A DNA stretch of 5,299 bases from Caldifarciminota bacterium UBA3073 (lineage in GTDB: Bacteria > Hydrothermota > UBA3073): assembly GCA_002366725.1 (NCBI GenBank), contig DFBT01000059.1:1-5299 (forward strand). Reading direction: 5' to 3'. A program made the position numbers and the translations under genes. Shown here in pieces: positions 1 to 4,504 of the stretch. The notes beneath the pieces were generated by a model. It searched no databases, was not told where the DNA came from, and was given only the letters and a program-made list of their open reading frames with translations. The stretch's first letter is position 1, and every line of letters starts with the position of its first letter.

Positions 1-21
1 ACCTCTGTGACCTCTGTGGTT
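1..21. repeat. CACAGAG-family repeat, uninterrupted copy, cut by window edge
   Basis: Two CTCTGTG words (3-9 and 12-18) are followed by TGTGGTT (15-21). The same arrangement recurs at 903-941 with one substitution and a 20-bp palindrome inserted between the CCTC and TGTGGTT parts. Here CCTC (11-14) runs straight into TGTGGTT, so this is the version without the insertion. The repeat probably extends left beyond the window. Confidence 0.7.
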
Positions 22-25
22 TTTT

Positions 26-120
26 CCATACGGATTCTGCGAACATATTCTTTTCCATGTCCATACGGCCCTACGGCTCGTATGAGATGCTGTGCACGGA
101 TCCTTCGGACATATTCTATT
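26..120. repeat. Imperfect direct repeat pair with an internal hairpin
   Basis: Positions 31-54 and 97-120 match at about 20 of 24 bases and share the shape CGGAT-CT-CG-ACATATTCT. Between them CATACG (62-67) and CGTATG (79-84) form a hairpin around CCCTACGG. The word CCATACGG occurs at 26-33 and again at 61-68. The same words recur near 3289-3306, where they sit inside a larger palindrome. I see no coding potential. Confidence 0.55.
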
Positions 121-150
121 TGACACTACCTAAAATATGAACATTATAGC

Positions 151-221
151 CACACCTGCCTGTCGCAAGCAGGATTGATAATTTTGCATTGTTAATTTTG
201 AAATGATTCTTCTTTGGTCTT
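151..221. repeat. Dispersed repeat, copy A (without 33-bp insertion)
   Basis: A small hairpin comes first: CCTGC (155-159) pairs with GCAGG (169-173). It is followed by GCAGGATTGATAATTTTG (169-186) and then by 187-221, which runs from CATTGTTAATTTTG to CTTTGGTCTT. Both parts recur at 3310-3327 (identical, 18 bp) and 3361-3395 (31 of 35 identical). In the second copy a 33-bp palindromic segment separates them; here they are contiguous. The stretch 222-321 shows nothing I can interpret except that it leads to the 3' end of the lptE-like gene. No convincing terminator was seen there. Confidence 0.7.
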
Positions 222-321
222 TCATCACTTGTAAGGGAAGTACCTGTCGTAACAATCAAATACAAGTACGAGATGTAATTATAACACAAAAGGGGAGAAA
301 TGTCAAGAAAAAATGTAATCT

Positions 322-780
322 CTATTCTAATACCGTCCTTACGATAGAGGAAGCTACTTTCTCCGCCAGGGATTGTATGCCATCGTCTTCTGTTAGAGAG
401 CTGTCATATGTTACCCATTCCTTCAATGTTCTCTCCCATATACCCTCTCCATCACCCTTCAGGTAGGAGAGCGTAAGTTCAACATCTATTCTGTATTCCT
501 TGATGTTTTCGTACTCATCGAAGGTAAAGGGTTTGTTCTTGTAGTCTGTGATGACCACCGAGAGTACGGTCTCGGCTCCGCCCTCCAACAGTTTTATCCT
601 GCCGTCTCTTATAAATTCATCTACCGTATTCTCGTAGAAAATGTCCTCCAGTCCATATCGCAGGGTATTATTGGTAAAGGGATTTATTGTTATACTCCCG
701 TATTCCACGGTGGCAAATCCCCTAAAATTGTATATACAACCTCCCAGAAATACGAGTGATATGAGTAACCATTTTTTCAT
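322..780 (-). CDS. lptE: LptE-like LPS-assembly lipoprotein
   Basis: The predicted product is 152 residues long and probably a lipoprotein of the LptE family. In that family LptE plugs the LptD outer-membrane channel and helps insert lipopolysaccharide into the outer leaflet. The N-terminus is a short signal peptide, MKK plus a hydrophobic stretch, ending in the lipobox FLGGC with the lipidated cysteine at residue 15. Just after it comes YNFRG (17-21), where family members usually have a Y-x-F-x-G motif. The most diagnostic segment is PFTNNTLRYGLED (34-46) followed by VDEFIRDGR (53-61). The rest reads as alternating strands and helices, and the length is normal for the family. The start is supported by a GGGAGT Shine-Dalgarno sequence six bases upstream (787-792). 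The gene lies 159 bp downstream of cca on the same strand and may share its transcript. The LptE call rests on motifs; LPS itself cannot be shown from this window. Confidence 0.75.
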   Translation of the reverse strand: MKKWLLISLVFLGGCIYNFRGFATVEYGSITINPFTNNTLRYGLEDIFYENTVDEFIRDGRIKLLEGGAETVLSVVITDYKNKPFTFDEYENIKEYRIDVELTLSYLKGDGEGIWERTLKEWVTYDSSLTEDDGIQSLAEKVASSIVRTVLE

Positions 781-786
781 TTTAAT

Positions 787-792
787 ACTCCC
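787..792 (-). promoter_or_regulatory. Shine-Dalgarno sequence of the lptE-like gene
   Basis: On the minus strand this reads GGGAGT, with six bases (TATTAAA-type, AT-rich) before the ATG at 780. It fixes the start of the lptE-like gene. It is the only clear ribosome binding site of this kind in the window. Confidence 0.6.
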
Positions 793-802
793 ATGAAGAT
801 AT

Positions 803-941
803 AAACCACAGAGAGCACAGAGTTTGATAGAGACAACACAGAGGTTTTTTTAAGTTTTCCGTTCTTCCGTGGTTACTTTCTATGTTGAAGACACTTTGTG
901 TTCTCTGTGTCCTCCCTGCCTGACGGCAGGCAGGTGTGGTT
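803..941. repeat. CACAGAG-family inverted block carrying a 20-bp palindrome
   Basis: The block fills most of the cca-lptE gap. It starts with AACCACA (804-810) and ends with its complement TGTGGTT (935-941). CACAGAG occurs at 807-813, 816-822 and 837-843, and its complement CTCTGTG at 903-909, so the arms are loosely inverted. Within the right arm, 915-934 is CCTGCCTGACGGCAGGCAGG, a hairpin with 8-bp perfect arms and a 4-base loop. The block's right edge overlaps the cca stop codon (940-942). No run of T follows the hairpin in the direction of cca transcription, so it does not look like a standard intrinsic terminator. Confidence 0.75.
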
Positions 942-2115
942 AATTTTTTCTTAACCGATTTCTTGTTATTATGCTCCTGGCATAATCGAGTTCTTCCTCT
1001 TTGGTCGAGAGTCTTCCGTCGAGTTTCTCCCTCTTCACCCTCAACAGTATCTCCCCAATGAGCTTTCCCTCGCCAACACCCAAACTCTTTATATCTTCTC
1101 CCGTGATTTCCAATCTCAAGGGTTCTATCTCCTTTAAGTAAACGGATATTTTATCTCGTAAGTCCTCTTTGACGGCGACATATGCGAGTGGATGTGGCGG
1201 GAATCCCCGTAGAACTGTGTATGTCTCTCCCCTTCCTTCACTCTCTTTCAGGGGCACTATTTTTGCGAGCAGGGTTTCTGCGGCATTCAGGTATCTTCTT
1301 TCCCTTCCCGTGAGTATCTTTCTGTTCCGACCCCCCTCGGTGAGTGCCATAAAATAAAGCGGTTCCTTTTCTATGCCAAGCCCCGCGGCAAACTCATCGA
1401 GTTCTTGGAGAAAACCCATTCCGGGATATACCATCCCCAGTTGTTTGAGAATGCCAAGTTGGGCTGTCCTTTCCAGGATATTCCATTTCTTTATTTCCTT
1501 GAAACAGAGCGAGAGTTCGTTTCTTATCCTCGCTGGAGAAATGGTAAGGAGTGTTCTTTGCTCTACCGCCTCGTCCATAAGTGACCCCGTGATTTGTTCC
1601 ATTTTAAAGCCAAGTCTCTCGGCAAATCTTAAAGCACGGAATATCCTCGTCGGGTCCTCTATAAAACTTTTGCCGTGCAAGACCCGTATCAACCTCTTTT
1701 TAATATCCTCCAATCCCCGAAACGGGTCTATTATCGTTGTGGTCCCAATCGGGATAGCCATGCTGTTGATGGTGAAGTCCCTTCTTGAAAGGTCCTCAAG
1801 TATACTTCCGGGCTCCACCAAGGGCAGTTTCCCCTGCCCCGGGTATAACTCCCTTCTGGCTGTGGCAATATCTATTCTGAAACCGGGGGTAAAGAGAATG
1901 AAGGTGCCAAATTGGGAGGTCCTCTTTATCTTTACCCCCAGTCTCTCGCCGAGAGATTCAGCGATTTTTTTTGTGTCACCCTCAACCGTGATGTCTATAT
2001 CCTTATTATCTATTCCCAGTATTTCGTCTCTCACATATCCACCAATCAGATATGTGTTGATGCCCTCCTTTGAGGCTGTCTCTTGTATGAGATTTATAAT
2101 GTCATCCTTTTCCAT
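940..2115 (-). CDS. cca: CCA tRNA nucleotidyltransferase (class II)
   Basis: A cytoplasmic enzyme of 391 residues that adds or repairs the 3'-CCA end of tRNA, using CTP and ATP without a nucleic acid template. The class II nucleotidyltransferase head is clear. GGYVRDEILG (25-34) is followed by the metal-binding pair in DID (Asp39, Asp41). RRDFTIN (111-117) binds the ribose and selects ribonucleotides. EDPTR (153-157) is the base-templating motif; in characterised class II enzymes its Asp and Arg pair with incoming C or A. SPARIRNEL (193-201) belongs to the following helical neck. The C-terminus (LEITGEDIKSLGVGEG, then LDGRLSTKEEELDYA) matches the family's tail. No HD, CBS or DHH domain is seen. 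The sequence cannot exclude a CC-only or A-only adding enzyme. The start has no Shine-Dalgarno sequence; the ATG is preceded by an AT-rich run and a 7-bp repeat array. Confidence 0.95.
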   Translation of the reverse strand: MEKDDIINLIQETASKEGINTYLIGGYVRDEILGIDNKDIDITVEGDTKKIAESLGERLGVKIKRTSQFGTFILFTPGFRIDIATARRELYPGQGKLPLVEPGSILEDLSRRDFTINSMAIPIGTTTIIDPFRGLEDIKKRLIRVLHGKSFIEDPTRIFRALRFAERLGFKMEQITGSLMDEAVEQRTLLTISPARIRNELSLCFKEIKKWNILERTAQLGILKQLGMVYPGMGFLQELDEFAAGLGIEKEPLYFMALTEGGRNRKILTGRERRYLNAAETLLAKIVPLKESEGRGETYTVLRGFPPHPLAYVAVKEDLRDKISVYLKEIEPLRLEITGEDIKSLGVGEGKLIGEILLRVKREKLDGRLSTKEEELDYARSIITRNRLRKN

Positions 2116-2119
2116 TTAT

Positions 2120-2154
2120 AATTGAAGATTGACAATTGAAAATTGAAGATTGTA
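2120..2154. repeat. Degenerate 7-bp tandem array, five units
   Basis: Five head-to-tail heptamers follow the consensus [A/G]ATTGA[A/C]: AATTGAA at 2120, 2134 and 2141, GATTGAC at 2127 and GATTGTA at 2148. The array begins five bases upstream of the cca start codon, so it lies in the cca leader or promoter region. The following stretch to 2202 has no gene; it contains GTCATTGCG (2171-2179), the complement of a word also present at 4354-4362. Confidence 0.75.
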
Positions 2155-2202
2155 GTCGAGACGTCGTTATGTCATTGCGTCAATAAGTTAATAACCCAAT
2201 TA

Positions 2203-2250
2203 CCCGATAGCCTGATAGCCCGATAGCCTAATAGCTCGATAGCTTGATTT
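2203..2250. repeat. Degenerate 8-bp tandem array, about six units
   Basis: Units of exactly 8 bp run head to tail: CCCGATAG (2203), CCTGATAG (2211), CCCGATAG (2219), CCTAATAG (2227), CTCGATAG (2235) and a decayed last unit CTTGATTT (2243). Odd and even units differ in a regular way, so the true period may be 16 bp. It lies between the divergent cca and glycosyltransferase genes, upstream of the promoter at 2294-2322. Confidence 0.85.
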
Positions 2251-2293
2251 TCTATATTTTAACACATTTTTTTCAAAAATGCAAACTTTTTTA

Positions 2294-2322
2294 TTGACAA
2301 ACTGCAATTTTTCTGTTATTAT
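2294..2322 (+). promoter_or_regulatory. Predicted sigma70-type promoter for the glycosyltransferase gene
   Basis: A perfect -35 box TTGACA (2294-2299) is separated by 17 bp from TATTAT (2317-2322, five of six consensus bases). TG at 2314-2315 adds an extended -10. Transcription would start near 2329 and give a leader of about 100 bases before the ATG at 2428. A TATAAT also occurs on the opposite strand (2326 to 2321), pointing at cca, but without a recognisable -35 box. Confidence 0.7.
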
Positions 2323-2387
2323 TATATATCAGTTGTGTGTAAATAAACCATCTTATATCGAGTATCAAAATTTAGGTATCAAAGTTA

Positions 2388-2403
2388 CCTGCCTACCGGC
2401 AGG
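2388..2403. repeat. CCTGCC-TACC-GGCAGG hairpin in the glycosyltransferase leader
   Basis: CCTGCC (2388-2393) and GGCAGG (2398-2403) form a perfect 6-bp stem with a TACC loop. It belongs with the palindrome at 915-934 and the related hairpins at 155-173 and 3275-3314. It ends 24 bases before the glycosyltransferase start codon and would be part of the mRNA leader made from the promoter at 2294-2322. Confidence 0.65.
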
Positions 2404-2427
2404 CAAATCAAAAATTAAAAAGAAAGA

Positions 2428-3180
2428 ATGGATATGCGGACCCTTGTAATTATACCCACATATAATGAGAGAGAGAATATATCCTCTGTGCTTGACAGGG
2501 TTCTTAAAATAAGGGATGATGTAGATATTCTCGTCATTGACGACAATTCAGCGGACGGCACCGGGGAGTATGTGAGGAAATTGTCCGAGAGGGAGAAACG
2601 TGTAAAATTACATACGCGTCCCACCAAACTTGGACTTGGAACCGCATATATTGAGGGTTTCAGATATGCCATAAGTGAGGGGTATGACTACATATTTGAG
2701 ATGGACGCCGATCTCTCACACAATCCAAATGATATACCGAGATTTCTTGAAGGTATAAAAAAAGCGGACTTCATCATCGGCTCAAGATATTCCGACGGGG
2801 TATCTGTCGTAAACTGGCCGATGTCCAGACTTCTCCTTTCATACTTTGCAAATATGTATGCGAGGGTGGTTACGGGGGTTCCCGTCAGGGATATGACAAG
2901 TGGATATAAGTGTTACAGGAGAAAGGTTGTTGAGGCTCTACTGAAGGAGAGGATAGTGTCTGATGGGTACAGCTTCCAGATTGAAACGGTCTTCTGGGCA
3001 TACAGGTGCAAATTCAAGGTGAAAGAACTACCCATAATATTTATTGACAGGTTTGAGGGCAGTTCAAAGATGTCAAAGAGAATTGTGTGGGAGGCGTTCT
3101 GGGTGGTATGGAGGCTCCGGTTCATTAGAATAATGCGGAGAAATGTGGAAAATAAACAGGGACCTGTAAGAGACTTTTAA
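2428..3180 (+). CDS. Polyprenyl-phosphate glycosyltransferase, DPM1-type (family GT2)
   Basis: A 250-residue family 2 glycosyltransferase of the dolichol/polyprenol-phosphate mannose synthase type. Such enzymes move mannose or a related sugar from a GDP- or UDP-sugar to polyprenyl phosphate at the inner face of the membrane. The GT-A fold motifs are in order: IPTYNE (9-14), DDNS (38-41), KLGLGTAYIEGF (67-78), the metal-binding DAD in MDADLSH (Asp93, Asp95), GSRY (118-121), RDMTSGYKCYRR (154-165) and SDGYSFQIE (178-186). The length fits the single-domain form; no C-terminal membrane domain is present, only a weakly hydrophobic stretch near 219-235 followed by a basic, polar tail. The donor sugar cannot be told from sequence. 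The upstream start has only a weak purine-rich AAAGAAAG before it, and ATG at 2434 is an alternative. It precedes ispD and ispF on the same strand and probably has its own promoter at 2294-2322. Confidence 0.9.
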   Translation: MDMRTLVIIPTYNERENISSVLDRVLKIRDDVDILVIDDNSADGTGEYVRKLSEREKRVKLHTRPTKLGLGTAYIEGFRYAISEGYDYIFEMDADLSHNPNDIPRFLEGIKKADFIIGSRYSDGVSVVNWPMSRLLLSYFANMYARVVTGVPVRDMTSGYKCYRRKVVEALLKERIVSDGYSFQIETVFWAYRCKFKVKELPIIFIDRFEGSSKMSKRIVWEAFWVVWRLRFIRIMRRNVENKQGPVRDF

Positions 3181-3194
3181 GAGACAAATTATTG

Positions 3195-3229
3195 AGACCC
3201 AAGACTACGGACCACAGACATCAGACCTA
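3195..3229. repeat. Degenerate 7-bp tandem array (RGAC core), five units
   Basis: Five heptamers begin with AGAC or GGAC and then vary: AGACCCA (3195), AGACTAC (3202), GGACCAC (3209), AGACATC (3216), AGACCTA (3223). The period is exact and only the GAC core is constant. The array begins 15 bases after the glycosyltransferase stop codon and opens the 266-bp repeat-filled gap before ispD. Confidence 0.7.
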
Positions 3230-3245
3230 CGGGAGTTAAAATGTT

Positions 3246-3395
3246 AAATTATCAATTAGCAAGTCAAAATTTTACCTGTCTGCCGATCCCTACGGATCCG
3301 TATGGACAGGCAGGATTGATAATTTTGTCCCGCGGAGACGGGATCCCGCTGCCGGCGGGACATTGTTAATTTTGAGATAATTCCCCTTTGGTCTT
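3246..3395. repeat. Dispersed repeat, copy B (with nested palindromes)
   Basis: This is the second copy of the repeat at 151-221. AAATTATCAAT (3246-3256) is complementary to ATTGATAATTT (3315-3325), so the left part can fold into a long stem. Its tip is a nested palindrome: CCTGTC (3275-3280) pairs with GACAGG (3305-3310) and encloses the perfect 12-bp palindrome TACGGATCCGTA (3291-3302). GCAGGATTGATAATTTTG (3310-3327) and 3361-3395 match copy A but are split by the 33-bp segment at 3328-3360. No gene is seen between 3181 and 3446. Confidence 0.75.
3328..3360. repeat. 33-bp double-hairpin insertion
   Basis: Two tandem hairpin modules: TCCCG (3328-3332) with CGGGA (3339-3343), then TCCCGC (3344-3349) with GCGGGA (3355-3360). 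The outer TCCCGC and GCGGGA can also pair across the whole segment around the central CGGGATCCCG (3339-3348). The segment is GC-rich, unlike its AT-rich surroundings, and is exactly absent from the related repeat at position 186/187. No target-site duplication is visible. Confidence 0.7.
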
Positions 3396-3412
3396 ATGGC
3401 TTAATTAAAGTC

Positions 3413-3441
3413 TCGTCAAAGTCACTGTTAATAATTCTAAT
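3413..3441 (+). promoter_or_regulatory. Weak candidate promoter for ispD, possibly leaderless
   Basis: TCGTCA (3413-3418, four of six -35 bases), a 17-bp spacer and TCTAAT (3436-3441, five of six -10 bases, but missing the important A at its second position). A start site about six bases downstream would fall on the ispD ATG at 3447. This is inference from spacing; such matches arise by chance in AT-rich DNA. Confidence 0.25.
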
Positions 3442-3446
3442 TTTCT

Positions 3447-4133
3447 ATGCTCGTTTCTGCTATAATCGTAGCGGCGGGAAAGGGAGAGAGAATAAAGACT
3501 CCCGTCCCGAAGCAGTTTCTCGATGTAGACGGGATTCCCATCATCTCCTTTTCCCTCTCGTATCTTGAGAACGCCGAGATCGTAGATGAGATAATCATAG
3601 TGACACTCCTGGAGTGGATGGACTATGTGAAGAAAATCGTTTTGAATGGCAAATTCGGCAAGGTGAGCGAGATCATAGAGGGGGGAGAACGCCGTCAAGA
3701 TTCTTTTAAAACCGGGCTCGCCATTGCAAAGGGGGGGATAATTATCGACCACGATGCGGCGAGACCATTTCCAGGTGTGCTGAATATAGATGAGATGGTG
3801 GAGAAGTGCAGAGAAATTGGGGCAATTATCCCCGTCATTCCCGTGAACGACACGGTGAAGTACGTGGGGGAAGGTAAGGTAAGGAAGACGATCGACAGGA
3901 GGGGGCTCTTCTGTGTTCAGACACCGCAGGTATTTAGGAGGGAACTCTGCGAGAGGGCATATAAAATGGCAGAAGAGGACGGGTTCTATGGTAGCGATAC
4001 CGCCTCACTACTCGAGAATTCGGGCATACCGGTGTTTACAACTCGGGGTTCCGTATTTAACATAAAGATAACCACAGAGGATGACCTCGTGCTTGTCAGG
4101 GCGATCAATCGGCGTTATTCCAACCATAGATAG
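3447..4133 (+). CDS. ispD: 2-C-methyl-D-erythritol 4-phosphate cytidylyltransferase
   Basis: A 228-residue cytoplasmic enzyme of the MEP pathway that joins MEP and CTP to give CDP-methylerythritol and pyrophosphate. The nucleotidyltransferase signature is complete: AAGKGERI (9-16) with the CTP-binding Arg15, PKQF (21-24) with the catalytic Lys22, GGERRQDSF (79-87), HDAARP (102-107), NDTVK (134-138), the substrate-facing Arg151 in DRRGL, QTPQ (158-161), SDTAS (183-187) and NIKIT (205-209). The length is typical. MLVSAIIVAAGKG places the ATG just before the first beta strand, as is usual, but no Shine-Dalgarno sequence precedes it. The GERI position usually holds an R-M or R-F pair in homologues; the change is mild. 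ispF lies 371 bp downstream on the same strand, although in many bacteria the two genes abut or are fused. A 357-bp repeat block fills the gap. Confidence 0.96.
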   Translation: MLVSAIIVAAGKGERIKTPVPKQFLDVDGIPIISFSLSYLENAEIVDEIIIVTLLEWMDYVKKIVLNGKFGKVSEIIEGGERRQDSFKTGLAIAKGGIIIDHDAARPFPGVLNIDEMVEKCREIGAIIPVIPVNDTVKYVGEGKVRKTIDRRGLFCVQTPQVFRRELCERAYKMAEEDGFYGSDTASLLENSGIPVFTTRGSVFNIKITTEDDLVLVRAINRRYSNHR

Positions 4134-4138
4134 GTATT

Positions 4139-4495
4139 TTTGGACGCTGATTTACGCAGATTAATACTGATTTTTTAATTTATCTTTAACAATCTGCGTC
4201 TACCCTGTTAAATGACAGGCTATTTGTGGTTGATAACATTTACTTCTGTATTTATTTAATTTCACAAGAAACTATACAACAAGTCATAGTGTCGAGTATG
4301 TGTCAGGTGGAGATTGCTTCTTCCCCAATCCCCCATTCGTAGGATTGGGGAATCGCAATGACTTTACTCCTGAAAACCACAATAATAAAGAAATCATGGC
4401 TAATCCGCGTTTACCCCGTTAAATAGAACTGTTTCAAGAACGCTCTGATATTTATCGTTGCATTATTTATTTAACGGGGTGAATCTGCGTCCAAA
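4139..4495. repeat. 357-bp block of nested inverted repeats between ispD and ispF
   Basis: The block ends in perfect 9-bp inverted termini, TTTGGACGC (4139-4147) and GCGTCCAAA (4487-4495). Further inverted pairs lie inside: ACGCAGATT (4154-4162) with AATCTGCGT (4191-4199 or 4482-4490), TTGTGGTT (4224-4231) with AACCACAA (4375-4382), and a central hairpin (4313-4359). A 23-bp unit at 4191-4213 recurs at 4402-4424 with three differences. The second unit's ACCCCGTTAAAT (4413-4424) is inverted at 4469-4480. There is no ORF of note, no clear target duplication and no poly-T tract after the hairpins. It could be a MITE-like element, a composite of several small repeats, or both. Confidence 0.65.
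4313..4359. repeat. Long hairpin, GATTGC...GCAATGAC type
   Basis: TTCCCCAATCC (4321-4331) and GGATTGGGGAA (4342-4352) form a perfect 11-bp stem with a 10-base loop. A second stem of ATTGC (4313-4317) and GCAAT (4355-4359) extends it past a small internal loop. The flanking words GAGATTGCTTC and CGCAATGAC resemble a dispersed palindrome seen in many bacterial genomes (from memory). Without a following T run it is unlikely to be an intrinsic terminator for ispD. Confidence 0.75.
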
Positions 4496-4504
4496 TAAAA
4501 TTTT

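Noticed and set aside
203..466. 87-codon plus-strand ORF overlapping the end of the lptE-like gene
   Set aside because: It lies antisense to a recognisable gene and across repeat DNA. Its product is low-complexity, with no start signal and no family resemblance.
915..934. Intrinsic terminator for cca
   Set aside because: The stem is strong, but the minus-strand sequence after it is GAGGACAC rather than a run of T. The same palindrome recurs in non-terminator positions.
1373..2125. 250-codon plus-strand ORF antisense to cca
   Set aside because: The translation is serine- and proline-rich in the way complementary strands of real genes are, while cca on the other strand has every family motif.
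2203..2250. CRISPR array or iteron-type origin
   Set aside because: The 8-bp units are head to tail with no spacers, and there are no cas or replication initiator genes nearby.
3405..3752. 115-codon minus-strand ORF across the start of ispD
   Set aside because: It is a shadow of ispD. It shows no motif and its N-terminal part is antisense to conserved IspD residues.
4321..4352. Intrinsic terminator for ispD
   Set aside because: It stands about 190 bp after the stop codon and is followed by TCGCAATGAC on the plus strand, with no T tract. It fits a dispersed palindrome better.
4134..4504. tRNA, riboswitch or other structured RNA gene between ispD and ispF
   Set aside because: I looked for a cloverleaf or a known riboswitch core and saw none. 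The inverted pairs are explained by repeated modules.
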